DNA of 64,000 nucleotides from Casuarius casuarius (lineage: Eukaryota; Chordata; Aves; Casuariiformes; Casuariidae). The DNA lies in contig PTFA01000010.1 in the NCBI GenBank assembly GCA_003342895.1, forward strand, positions 8,623,286 to 8,687,285, read 5' to 3'. A program made the position numbers and the translations under genes. The notes beneath the pieces were generated by a model. It was not told the DNA's origin. It was given only the letters and a program-made list of their open reading frames with translations, and made no database searches. Below, in pieces: positions 37,550-50,285 of this stretch (its first letter is position 1; each line of letters starts with the position of its first letter).

Positions 37550-38530
37550 CATCTGCACAACTGGCGCAGCGCTTTTCTCCTGCCACCTACACACATGCCT
37601 AACCCGTGAGCAAACTCCTCCCGGTACCTAGCCTCACCGCGAGCCTTAGCCCTCTCCCGTGGCAAGACGGGGCGAAACTCCTCTGGATTTGGGTCCTACC
37701 CCCACTTTGCATCCTTTCCTGCCGGCTGGAGCCGGGCAGGAGGCGCCGCCGGGGAAGCGGCTCCGCCGCCACCTGCCGCACCTTACCCTGCTCTGCCCCA
37801 GCCTCTCCTCCCCTCCAGCCCCGGTCAGCGGCCGGGGGCACGTTTCGCTTTTCCCCTTGCCTCGGGGGGAGACGTGATGAGGCAGGACAAGGGGAAGAGG
37901 CGGCGGAGCCGGGCTTTGGCAAAGGTGTGGGGACGGGAATTGCCTTGTCCCCACACCTATGCCAAAGCATCGCTTCACGCATGGGGCACCCCCGGCGCGG
38001 CTGACCTCTAGGAGCGGGGGGAAGGACACAGATTTATTTAGGTTTCACCTGCCGGAGCCTCGGTTACAGCAGGGCTCCCCGCCAGGCTAGGCGCTTGCGG
38101 TGGCTGGTTGTTTTCCCAGTCGGGGCACACGGAGGAACGGGTCGTTTGGTCGGACCTGAAAGAGGCTTCAGCCGCGGGGAGGTGAGGCAAAACCCTGGGT
38201 TTGTCTTTTTGGTCGCGCCCTCCCTACCACGACCCTTTTTCTCGCAGACACACCTTATCGTTCTGTGTTTTCTGCTGCCCCCCCCCCCTCCTTTCCCGTC
38301 GCAAAGACAATGAGAATTTGGAGGGATGCCGCGCTTGGCTTCTGCCTCCTTTTTCCATACGTATAAACAGGCATAAATCAGCTTTCCTACGAGGAAGTTG
38401 ACCTGGGAGGTTGGCTAGCAAGATAAGTCCCTGTTCCAGGTCTGGCATGTTAATTCCCGAGCGGGGAGTAGGGCCAGGGGCTGCGGGCGGGTGAGGGACC
38501 GGCTTCTCTCAAACTCCGCTCAGGAGAAAA
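37550..38530. promoter_or_regulatory. Second CpG-rich block upstream of PTHLH
   Basis: This is another GC- and CpG-rich stretch (for example around 37730-37910 and 38050-38190), separated from the first by about 1.1 kb of AT-rich DNA. It may be a distal promoter or the start of a divergent transcript. On the plus strand GGAG|GTGAGG at about 38181 resembles a splice donor. There is no coding evidence. Confidence 0.6.
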
Positions 38531-40559
38531 ACCTTCCCCTTGAAACAAAAGCAGACAAGTGGGACAGGTTCAGCTAATCCGAGAGGAGCTGTAAGTGTAG
38601 CCTCAGAGGGAGAGAAAGAAGGAAATAATGACTAACCCCCCGCCCGGTGGTCAGGGGCAGGCAAAATCCTGAGCTCTGCAAATTTCCCATCCTTCACCTT
38701 TGTGAAGTTCCTTCTCTCCCTCCTCCCGCTTGTTTTATTCACAATAAGGCATTTTCGTCATTTCCCCTCCCAGATTTATATAACCTCAGTTGCACTCGAC
38801 CAGGGCTTCAGCTCAGACGGGGAGTTTAACCTCCCCATTCTTCCCAGGGTGGAAAAAAATGGTGTTCAGCAAAAAAACACAGCCGTGCAGATTGCTTGAG
38901 AGTTTGGAGAGGAAGGGAAGGGAACAATTGCTGGCCTCGTCCTGAGAGGACCAGGAACCCCCTGAGACTTATACAACCCCAGATCTGACGTGCTTCACAG
39001 TGAGTGAGTGCAGCTTTCTGGAGGCGAGGTGCAAAGTCCCAGCGTTTTTTTAAAAGCTTTCAGGGTGGTCTTGAGGGTAAGCCTGTTATGCAGCTAGTAG
39101 CAAACAGAATTGATTGCAGATTTAGGCAGATTTTCTTGCATATACTCACTCTCGCCTGCAACCTACCCCTGTGGTTCTCTGGTGTCCCCAGTTCTCATAG
39201 CAGTTGTCTTCCTCCACTCTGGCTCTCCCGCAGCTGTCAGGTAAGAGAAACTCCTGTCTGATGTGGTGTATTCTTCTAACTGGATGAAGAGATTGCTTTG
39301 GGAGAAAACCTTTTTTTCACCCTCATCAGCAAGACCCAGACGTTTCGTGGCGCTGGATTTGTGCACACTAATCTCCTTTATTAAACAATGATAGACTAAC
39401 TGAGCAGAGCTTCCTCTCCCACCCGAGAAGAAGCTGGAGCTCCCCAGTTCAGCTATTGACACAATACACGGTTTATTTAGACAATGTGCATTTAATTTAA
39501 TGCGTTCAAGAAAAAAAAAGTTGTGTGGAACTGGATACAGTTTTGCCAAATCTTCTGTCTGGTTCCTAGAATTTAGTAGACACCGAAAGGAATAATTTTC
39601 AAATTTGAGGGCAAAGAGTCAGTTATTAATTCATAAAGCCTGTTCCTACTATATATAGTTCCATGGTGAACATAGCTGGCATCCTGTGGTGGTGTAGACT
39701 GTGGAATATGGAAAAACTCCAGAGGATAAAGAAGCAAATCAGATTACGAGTCGGATGGAGTTTGCGAGTGCCTGGGACTGGTTAGCCCCAGTGAGCTGTC
39801 CATGGTGGTTAAGGACTTTTGATTTAGTTTTCCTCCTGTCACAGCAAGTCACAGACCACCTTCCCCTAGGTGCCCTTCTGCAAATATCATCAGAGGGGTG
39901 CCTCTCTGGTGGTTTTGGAGTACAAAAGGCATTTCTGCTCACTGAAGAATGTACCCACAGGCCATTTTAAAGATATTACCACATCCTGCATTAATGGCTC
40001 TCTAATCCTGACTTCTTATAAGGGGATGGTGATTATAACGATCTAATAGATCTTTTCCATTTCTATTTCTAATGCCTCTACTTATATTGTAAACTCCAGG
40101 TGAGTAACCAGAAAGTAACAGGCAGTTATTCTAGACCCCTGTTCAAGGAAGGCTTACAAACATCCCCACACCAAATATTCATGATACTTGAACCCATAAC
40201 AGCAACCATACTTACAGTGATGCATGTATTTTCATTTAGTGCCTTGAAACCTTAAGCTGTTAAGCTGTACTTCTCTAGGTCTGGTCTTTTCTTCAGCTTT
40301 AAATATCTCTTAACATAGATTGGTCTGTTCTATTTGTTCCATTTTTTTGACTGAATATCTATTAAACAACAACAGGAACAAACATGTCTGGTCTGTTTAA
40401 CTTACACAAAACTATTACCAAGCTGGGCTGGCTGGAGAACAAGAATTCAATTTAAAGGAAAGGAGGAGTGGGGAGAGAAGCTTTACATTTTTTTTCCTCT
40501 ATGTTGGAACAAAATCCAGCCCTTCAGACCATTTTTTTGAGAGGATAGAGACTCACCTC

Positions 40560-40640
40560 TTGCCCTGGAATAGCTTAGCGGTTAGTGTACTCATCTGGGA
40601 TGTGGGACACCAAAATTCAAGTCCTTACCCTTCTCTGATT
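40560..40640 (+). mobile_element. tRNA-derived SINE-like fragment
   Basis: TAGCTTAGCGGTTAG at 40571-40585 resembles an RNA polymerase III A box, and AAATTCAAGTCC at 40613-40624 resembles a B box, with tRNA-like spacing. The stretch between (CTCATCTGGGATGTGGGACA) resembles amniote MIR-like SINE heads. It does not fold into a clean tRNA, so it is a relic and not a gene. Subfamily uncertain. Confidence 0.5.
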
Positions 40641-43600
40641 CAGACCCCTAATCCCTGGACTGTTGGCTCCTCTCAGTTCCATCCCAGACCTGAAGAACCT
40701 TCCTGATGACATTAGTGATGAATTGGCATTTTTCAGAGGGAGAAAACCAAACACTTAGTCAAGGAAAAACTCCCATCTAACAGCTAGTTACACTGAGCAG
40801 CCTGGGATTTTTGGTTAAACAAGGAGAACTCAGTGCTGCCATCAGACAGTAATGGAAAGGAATTGCAAGATGTGAAAAGAAAAGTGTGTGCTATGAAAAA
40901 GGCAGGGCTCTGTCCTTCCCGAGGCCTGCAGCGCTAGTGTGGTTAAGGCATGCTTGCTTTAGTTCTAATTTTTGGTTTCTTTAGCAAATGGAACACAAGA
41001 GAAAGTTTTGCCTTATTTGACTTCCCAGCTGAGAAGACCATACTAATGGAACTGTTTGTGTGAAGCTTGAAGTTCTGCTTATGGATCTGGACAGCAAGGT
41101 ACCACATGCTCTACCACAAGCATAGCCTTTTTTGGTTAAGATTTCTTAAACATGTATCTCTGCTACAAATGCTTTTTTTATTATTATAATTATTGTTGTT
41201 CTTCTCCAATCTGCCTTACAGGAACTCTGTTTCTTCCTGCTGTTCTTTTTAAAACAAACAAATGACTAGAACTGTTAGGTACTTCCTCTGCTTTGACTCA
41301 AATGTGCTTTGCTCCTTCTCTGGACATGTAAAATGATGCCACATCCACTCCTTTCATATTGCATTGATTATCCATTTTTGTATCCTTAATTACCATTGGA
41401 ACAAAATGAATGCTTAAACTTTTCCGAGAAGTCAGGGGATCCAGTCCAGCCCTCACAAAAGCCAAACTGATTCTCTTCATTCACTTTATTTGGACAGAGG
41501 TCAGCTTCTTACATGGCTAACACTTATCCAAATTTTGAGTGTTCTTTGATCTTGCAGTGTGGTTGGTTTGACATGATATTCCATAGGCTGTGAAGCCTAA
41601 GCTGTGATAAACAAAGTTGAATGACCACCTGACTTGCTTTAAGCAGGCTGTGCATAGTGAAATGTAGCCTGTAGAGTTGCCAACTACACTCTGCATAATC
41701 AGCTTGGCCAGCAGGAGATGTGAGCAAGCACATTTTTAAAGGAGCTTCAATTAACTCTTGCAAGTTAGGGTTCTAAATTTGCTAGCTTATCAAACACGAA
41801 ATTCAATTAACCCAAAGAAATAAATAAAGGTCAGCTATAAAATTTATATATTAGCTGTTACTTGTTTACTCCAAGATGATTAAACTGCTTCTTACATCAT
41901 CTTAACACCTTGTCTGATACTGAGATTAAGTTAATTGCTCTATCCATCTCCAGCTTTCATCTCTTTAAACAGAAGCAATACTCTGTGTGTTTGGAGTGAT
42001 CTATCCCTTGTACTATCCTAATCAGTCTAAAAGCTGATTTTTGTTTCTTAGGAATTATTTCTGCCAAATACTTGAAGCAGTTATTGCAGTGACTGTGGGA
42101 AATGGAAGTTGAAGCATGCAGAAAAAATGGTAAAGCTGTATTTGGCTTTAGCCAAGCCAAGGCTGGAAGGTCTCTAATTTTCTACTAAAAATAGAAGAGT
42201 AGTAAGGATTTTGGTTGTTATCAGGATTGGACCTTGATAGACTTCCTGGGTCCTGCTACCCTCCATGAAATCATTCAGTCTTCCAAGCCCTTGAGATTAC
42301 TTTATTCTTATTGAGGTTCTTGAGCTGGCAAATGAGGGAATGACACATAAGAGAATTTTCTGAGAGCAGCCCATATGACTCAGGAGTGGCCTCTGTAGTC
42401 ATAGCACATGTAACAACAAAGCAAGCTATACTTAGTGCAGGCTGAGGACAGCCCTGGAAGGATCTGCAGGTTGTTATGCTGGCAAGACTAAGATCCAAGG
42501 CTGTAATACACATTCCTGATAAAAGGAGGTTGTAGTCATTATTCCAACCTGTAGATCACAGTAGCAGCCAGGGTTGGTTTCTGTTTTATAAGAAATAGTT
42601 CACTTTTTTTTTTTTTTCAATTACCAGGTTAGAAACAAAATCCTTCAGTGGAGTGAATCTCACTTTTCCATCTTGATCCTATCAGAGTATTGTGCTCACT
42701 GAAGGCTCTTTAATAAGACTTGCCCCTGCAGTACATCAAGCACATCTAGAAGTGCCTAACACAGGTTTGCTTGAGGTTGCTCTCTGGAAATGGCCAGCCG
42801 CTGAGCCTTTAGATGTGATGAGCTTCTCACTTCCATTCCTAAGGTGATGTATCAGTTTTGAAGTCATGTGTACACACCTACAGAAAAGTCTCCTGGGCTT
42901 CCCATGAAGATTTAAGTCACTCAGGGCATGTGGGCACTCCAGTCTTTTTTACCAAGACCCTCTCAGACCCTACTCATTGCAGAAATTCCTCATACCTGCC
43001 CAAACCTGACAGAAATCTTCCTCACTCCATTCCTTTACATCTTTGAAAACACAGCATTGAAAGTCTTACAGAAACCTTGCACCAGGACCAGTGGAACAGA
43101 AAATCTGGCATTCAAATTCAGGGAATCCCACCTGTATGAAAAAAAAGAGTTTGTCAGGCTTGGGGGAGGGGGAATGTCAGACCTGATTAAATCTATATGG
43201 CTTTGCATTTACAATCCGCCGAGTCCACACAAGCATGAACAGGGAAAAAAATTGTTCAATAGGTGGTGAAGCAGATGGTGCTTATCACTAAATACTCCAT
43301 GAGATGCCTTTATCCTGTTTTCACCAAATATCACTATTTTTGCAATATCAGACCAAAAGGTAAAAAGTAATAACAACAGCCTGTCCTGTCACAAAGGCAG
43401 GGTTTGTTAGGCCTCATAATTCATACGGCTGCAGTCATTGTCAGATCATGTCAGGCACTCCCTTAACCATCTCTTTGAGGATATACTCATAAAGTCCTTT
43501 TATGAAACCAACCACTATGCAGCCAGTATAAAGGGTTGGGTCGGCATGGGGGAGGAAAGGAAACAAAATTTATTTCAATGACTACAGATATCACAAAGAT

Positions 43601-45446
43601 CAGCAAGCCATGCTGCAAAGGCCATCTGCATACTGTGCAATCTGTCCTCCAAACAGATTCAGAGCAGGTGTTTTTAATCAAGGCCTCCAGGTGCTTGTTT
43701 ATGAAATACCTTGTTTCAGGGGACACATGCGCAGTGTAAGGAGGAGTGTGATATCTGTGTAGTCCTCTGGAATCCTGTACTCATTAGTAAGTGGTGATGA
43801 TGGGCTTGTCAACACCTATAGGGAAGCCAATTTGTACTCAATTATTTAAACCCTACTCAAACAATGATGATCTTATTTGAGCTGCAGGTGCTCAGTCTCA
43901 GGCCCGGGCTTGTGTAAGCTGTTTACTTGTTATGTTTCGGAATGCATTTACCAAAAAAAGGAACAATATGCATACAAGAATTCAGGGAACAGCATCTTTG
44001 TTAAATTTAAGGGCCTTTTTTCATAAACATACAAAAGATAACATACAAAAGTTCTGCCATTGTCATTCTGCCAAGCATTCTTGCCTCAGAGGTCCCATGT
44101 ATATTCTGTAGTTTTTGCAGAATAGGTAGTTTCTACAGGCTGGAGATGAGCACAAGCGTTCTGCTGTGTTTGGTGCTATGCTGTCCTGTGATACAGAGAC
44201 AGCCTCTGCCTCACCATCCAGTTTAGTTATAAGCTGCAATAGAGAAATGAGTGAGAAAGAAAGATGACAAATGGGTAACAAATCTGCTTCAGTTAGCCTT
44301 GTATCAGTTCAACTCACTGTCTACTACGCAATAATTACTAGACATCAAGATAGAAGTAAAGTTTCAGGTGAAATTTAAAGGTATGTGAGGAAGTGGCTTA
44401 ATGGCATAAGGGACACAAGGAGAGAAAGCACAGAGGAATAGGAGCTAAATTGGGTGACAGACAGAGAAAGCTGACAGTGCTAGTAGAATGAAGATGGCAA
44501 TCCAGCAAGAACTGAACAGCCAGGTAAGGCACAGTGAAATTGTGAAAGGAATTAGAGGGAGGGAAAAAAGGGAGGGTTTTTTTGTTTGTTTTAGGAAAGA
44601 GAGCAGGGAGCTGGCAGAAGGTCATGGGTGGTATGCATAGTATGACTGAAGTAACAACTAAGGAAAATGATCTAGGCAGTTTTTTGAACAGACCAGGGAG
44701 CAAAAAGCTTATAATGGCTGAGGGTTAAGGTGCAAGAGTGAAGCACCTAGGTGAAAGCTTTTTTATTCAGGATGCATTCTGGAGCTGCTGCAAGAGCAAA
44801 ATATTTGAGCATAGGCCAAATGTTTGAAGTATCAACATCCTTTCAAAAAAATCAAAATCCATTCCCATGGACAAAAAGAAGAGTGTGGGACTGGAGTAGA
44901 GCTGAACTGATATCTTAACTGGGTTTAGCTTAAGCTGCTATCATCTTAAGGCTATTCAAGTGAGAGATGGAATAAAAAATGGGATTAGATGGAGGAAATT
45001 TCATGTGTCATTAAGATCATTTGAGAGTGGTTAGAAGTACTGTGTTTAGGAGAGCCGGTAGGTCTTGACCCATAATTCAGACTCCTAGATGTTATGGTAA
45101 TGCAAACACACAATAATCAGTCACAAAGGCAGGGTTCGATGACAGAGCACAGGGTAAAGCCCAATGAAAGGGAAAGAGGGAAAACAAGAAAGATCGTCTG
45201 GATAAGGCTCTAAATGCCTGAGTAAAGGAATGTGATGAAACATGGCGCCCAGTGCAACGTGGTACTTATGGTGCTGCTGAACAGAAGAACTTCAGGAGCA
45301 GTTTAATGAGGATGTGGATAGAGGTGGAGCCGTGAGATTTAGCCAAGAGGAAAAGGTTGGAAACTTATCTGAGAACTGTTTTAGTCAAAAGAAGAGGCTA
45401 AATTTAAACTAGAGACAGCTGTGAATAGAATCAGTGAGAAGGAGTC

Positions 45447-45508
45447 TTTTTTTTGTTGTTTTTGTTGTTGTTGTTGTTGTTGTCGTTGTTGTTATTATTA
45501 TTATTATA
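45447..45508 (+). repeat. (TTG)n(TTA)n microsatellite
   Basis: A T run, then about nine TTG units with one TCG, then TTA units. Confidence 0.9.
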
Positions 45509-48318
45509 AAAAGCTTGCCCCCTCATCTGGGGTAAGAAAGAGAGTGGGAATATTGTCAAGTATGGGTTGTCTGAAGAGAGGAAGAACTACAGCATGCTTA
45601 AAACAGTGTTGTGGGTCTTTCTAATGTTTTTCCTCCTTTTTAGTCTAGGACAGAAATATTTTGCTGAGTCCAAAGTTCACAGGTATGTAATTCTGCTTGT
45701 ATAATGTAAGGAACTTTGATCAGCTTCAGTGGTATTATAACCATGCAACCAAGGGCAGAACTTTGTGTATTCCAGCTTCCCTATTCCTAAGTTTTTTCAC
45801 CTGAGTATGAAAAGTATGTTTCTTCTTTTTTTTTTTATCCTTTAGGCCCATTAGTGTTCTTTGTGGATTTTCACTTCTTAGTGATTGTCACTTCTGTAAT
45901 GAGTTTGTCTCCTATATTCCATAGGTACCCTCGTCCTCAAGTTTTTTAATAATTTTCCTGACCTGTTTATTTTTGTGTACAGTTTGATTATACCCCTCTG
46001 CTTTCCTGTCTATTTCAGAGACATCTTGAGTTTTATACTCATTCCTTAGTAGTTCATACAGAAGTTACTGAGTCATTAAAGTTTCTCCAAAGAACCAAAC
46101 CAAGCCAACTGGTTCATTGACCATCCTCTCAAATATCAGTTGAAACTGCTTGTTTAATTTATACTGTATATTGGAAGGTTCCCTCAGAATATTGGACAGG
46201 GGAGATATCTGAAGTTTTTCTGTGTTTTTGTCATTATTTCCAGAGTTTTGCTGGAAGCATTTTATAGCTTATGTAATCACACCTTTAGGTCCAAAACTTA
46301 CATGTACCGAGTTCCATAAAAGCATTTCTGTGAGAAGAAATGTTGATTTTTTTTCCAGTCTCTTTTACAGAAGTTTCATTACATTGTGATAAGGCATGTG
46401 AATACAGTGCTCAGGCATAAACAGAATGACGGACTTACTTTGTAACAAAATGTCTTAGTGTTGATTTATGTACATCAAGTCTTATTTATTTTGCTTTATC
46501 CTGTTTTTTTATGCCAGCACAGAACAGATAAACTTGTCTTTCAGTGATGTGGAAAAGACAATGAATGGCTGTTTACTGAAACAAAGATGGAATAGGCCTT
46601 CTTGGAATAAAGAATTAGATCAAATACTTCATGCAGAAGATAAACAAAATCAGTCCTACATGAGCCCTTGCTTCACTTTACAAGTTCTTTGTCTTCCTAA
46701 GTGTAGTACAGTGTAAAGCACAGACAGCATTATTCTAGCTCTGTGACTAGAAGCAGTTTTCCCCAAGATTACCTTTTGCTTTTAAAGGGTGAAATCTGTT
46801 TTTATTTATTATATATAAAAGCTCATTTCTGTAGTGGAGGCTATTTTAGATGATGAAGCTATGCAGACTTAAATCAAGAAAGATACATGATTTAATTATT
46901 ATTTGCATCATTATCAACAGGTTGATTATTTAATCAAAACAAACTATTTAGTAATTACATGAAATACAGTAAAAATCGCAAGTACTGTAAATGCTTAGGT
47001 GAAAAGAAAGCAGCCCTTTGAGACAGTTTCCTTGCTAATCAAAAGCATGGCAAATATTCAGATTCAGGAAGTTCATCTAGGTTACAACAAGGCAACAGTA
47101 TATAGATATATTATTCAGTTCACTTTTTTCCCCACAAGCAATAACAGAGTTTTTTGTCACAGTTTGATAGAATTAGAGGATGAGAGGAAATGGACAAATC
47201 CCTGCAACCAGAAGTCTATTTATGATTAGAATTTACGAATTTAGAATTTGAGAATATTTTTTCTAAGACTTCTATGTGACTACCCATTTGCAAAGCAATG
47301 TAAAGTGTTTGGAGATCTATCGTTTGAGCTGCTGACATAATTAATGATTTCATTAAAAGCATGAAAGGACGCACTTGTATTTCTCTGGCATTGGCAAGCC
47401 AAGTTCATGTCCAAACTCTAATAACCAAAGTCGTCTTTGCTGATGTAGACTGTTGGTCCTCTTGTTGCAAAACAAAAATTTGAAAGCTAAATATTATACT
47501 GGGCTGTGATACTTCCCAACATGTCAGGGGTGTGACATGTTTTAAATTTAAGCAGCTACTATGGATTACAGACTGGCAGAAAACTCACCAAACATTTCAA
47601 ACAACAATACAAATGGGAAGAATGTAAACAGAAGAATGTGCTTTCAGAAGTTCAAAGGAAGCCAAGTTACTACTTATCCCTCCCGGTTTTCATATAAGAC
47701 CCTTGCTTAGGTAGTCTGCACTCCAAAAGTAATGTTGATCCTTGAAAATTTATGGCAGTCCTAAGAAACTGCAGTAGAATTTGTTAGGAATAAATTATGA
47801 ATTTGGGACAGTGCCCTTTTAGTTATGCCCTGACGGACTTTTCATCTCATGAGACTTGGGCTAACATCCTGAATAAGTTGACATGGGTTTGGTTTCTTCA
47901 TCTTGATACCTAATGAGTAATAAAGATATAGCTGCTACAAAATCCACACTTTGAAGTAGTCCAGAGAAGTGGAACAGAAGGTGTGCTGAAAGCGAGACTG
48001 GTACATTAGAGCCATGAGAAAACAAAGCGCGTAGGAAGTACAAATAGCAAACTGACTTCACAGAGACTACTCAAGTGCTTAAAGTTAAGCACAGGCTGCC
48101 GTGCTTTTTTGGTTCAGAACCAAGGACAACAGGGACTAAAATACCAAGGGTGCTGGAACCCATGTTAGGATTAAGAGGCGTTGCAGAGCTACATGGAAAA
48201 TTTGCTGCTACATGCAGCATGGCTTTAGCCAGTATTAGCCTCTTCAATGAACAGTAAGGTCGCACAGTGCCTTATTTCAATTTATTTCAAATTATACACT
48301 AAGTAACATTTGTTAATT

Positions 48319-48333
48319 TTATATATATATATA
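48319..48333 (+). repeat. (AT)n microsatellite
   Basis: About seven AT units. Confidence 0.75.
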
Positions 48334-48734
48334 AAACCCCCAACTATCTCACAATGATATAGTTAGGAAATCAATGATACAGAATAGCCTAAGCATATGT
48401 TTAACTTTAAGCCTGCAAGCAGTCCTTTCGAAACCAAAATTCACCGATTAAAGCATGCACATGTATCAAAAGTAAGGAAACTATAAAACTATATGGAGCT
48501 TAAGGGGAAAAATGACCCCAAATCATAGCCTGAGTATCCTTGTCAGCATGGGGACTGGGAATTCATTTCCTGACTTACACACACCTTTATTAACTTAGTA
48601 ATATGACATAACAATGAAAGAAAAAACGTCATAGTACTATGTTCACATACATTATTTCATAGGACCTAACTTTGTACAAAACTTGATATCTAAAGGTTTT
48701 AGAGAGCATAAGACTAACCATATTAGCTCAGAAA

Positions 48735-49560
48735 CAAGGTGCAGTTAGTCCATTGGATTGTCTCTGCTGGAGGCCAGTAGCAGATACATAGGGCAATACA
48801 AAATGAATCCTCTCCAGTTAAATTCCCCCATCTCTCAGTAATCATCGATTTAGAAGATGACTAGAGGCTGCATTTGTACCATCATTTTTAATAGCCACCA
48901 ATTGATTTATTTTTCATGAATTTTAGTTAAGTCTTTTCTGACCTCAGTTATAGTGCTGGCCTCCACAACATCCTGCGGCAGATTTCCACAGTTTAATTAC
49001 TACGCTGTGTGAAAAAGTACTTCCTTTTATTTGTTTTTAATGTGGAGTGAACAGAATTCTCCCTTATTTTTTGTGTTATGAGAACTAGTGAATAGTCATT
49101 TTCCGCTCATCCTCTCTTTGCCGTTCATAACTTTGTAGACCCCTATTATATTTCCCCTCTGTCATCTCTTTTTCCTGCAGGGCAGTTGTAGTCGATTTCA
49201 TTTTTTTTCCTGTGCAAGCCTCTCCTTAATTCAAGTCATCTTTCTCTTAGCAGTCATGCTCTGTTTCTTTTCTACTTCTACTGTAGTGTTTTTTTGACAT
49301 AGGGCAACCAGAACTGCACAATTATTCAAAAGGCTGCAAACACACCATGTAAGAATATGCAGACTCAGGTTTCTTTTCTCTCACACATTTACAGTTTTTC
49401 TTTTCTGTGCTAATGTCCAGTTACTCACTGTTTTTCTGCAGCTTCTGTATGCAGCTTTAGTGTTGCTTGTCCTGAATGATTTCTGCATATTCAGTTCTAC
49501 TGGAGTACTTGCAAAGAAAATATCAAGTTACTTTTCCCCTCTAAGCAACCCAAAGAGATG
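48735..49560 (-). mobile_element. Degraded CR1-type LINE fragment
   Basis: The plus strand shows the antisense of a CR1 element with recognisable pieces in order: GGCCTCCACAACATCCTGCG near 48958, TACGCTGTGTGAAAAAGTAC near 49001, TTTGTAGACCCCTATTATAT near 49132, a CTGTCATCTCTTTTTCC-like stretch, and AACCAGAACTGCACAATTAT near 49306. These match the CR1 consensus as I know it from reptiles and birds, with many substitutions. The element is old and has no intact reading frame. Ends are approximate. Confidence 0.75.
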
Positions 49561-49810
49561 TCAGAGATGGATTTTTTTCTTTATTTGTCTGTAAGGTTCA
49601 CTTGAACTTAAGAAAAGGAAAAAGAAAAATTCTCAAGTACGCCTGAAAATTCTTTATGTAATTACCTGTCTGGTTTTGAAAGCTTTTGAAGAACCATCAG
49701 CAGACATGGCCCTTAGAAAAGAATTTAGATTCCAAAATCCATATTTAGTTGCTTTTCTTTGGAAGTCCTGTTCCTAAAAGTCTGTGTCTTAGCTTTTGCT
49801 TGGCTGTTTA

Positions 49811-49856
49811 GTTGTGTGTGTCTATGTGTGCTAGTGTGTGTGCGTGCGTGTGCTTG

Positions 49857-49892
<36 letters not shown>
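49811..49892 (+). repeat. (TG)n microsatellite
   Basis: An imperfect GT-rich lead-in with GCGTGCGTG variants, then a perfect (TG)16 at 49861-49892. Likely length-polymorphic and able to form Z-DNA. Confidence 0.92.
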
Positions 49893-49894
<2 letters not shown>

Positions 49895-50213
49895 CTCATT
49901 CGCTTTGTACTTGGGTTAATAAGATATGAGGTCATTCTTTCTTGAGAAAGGGTTTTGTGGTCTGGCTAGGGAAAAAAGCCATATTCAGCGTTTTTAAGCT
50001 GTTTCTTGCTGGGGAAAAGCTCAACTTTCCTGAGGAGCCCACTTTTCACAGGATGTTCTGGACATGGAAACCTTCAGATTGCTCAGTCCTAATCCTCTGA
50101 ATTTATGGGACCAATGTGTAATAAAAGGCAACACACTTATCCATATATGCTTACATATATGTTTAGATAAGTCACATTTTATAGATAATAGTAATAATAT
50201 TTTAGATGTATTT

Positions 50214-50285
50214 CCCATATATACATATAGAAATTATGTGTACTTATGTATACATATACATATACTTCATATATGTATGTAGACA
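50214..50285 (+). repeat. TA/CA-rich imperfect repeat
   Basis: Repeated ATATACATATAC-like units with interruptions. Symmetry on both strands gives open frames on both, none of them meaningful. Confidence 0.65.

Noticed and set aside
37306..37609. Polyproline and polyglycine open frames
   Set aside because: They are translations of the C/T homopolymer tract.
40560..40640. Functional tRNA gene
   Set aside because: The A and B boxes are present but the acceptor and anticodon stems do not pair, so it is a relic.
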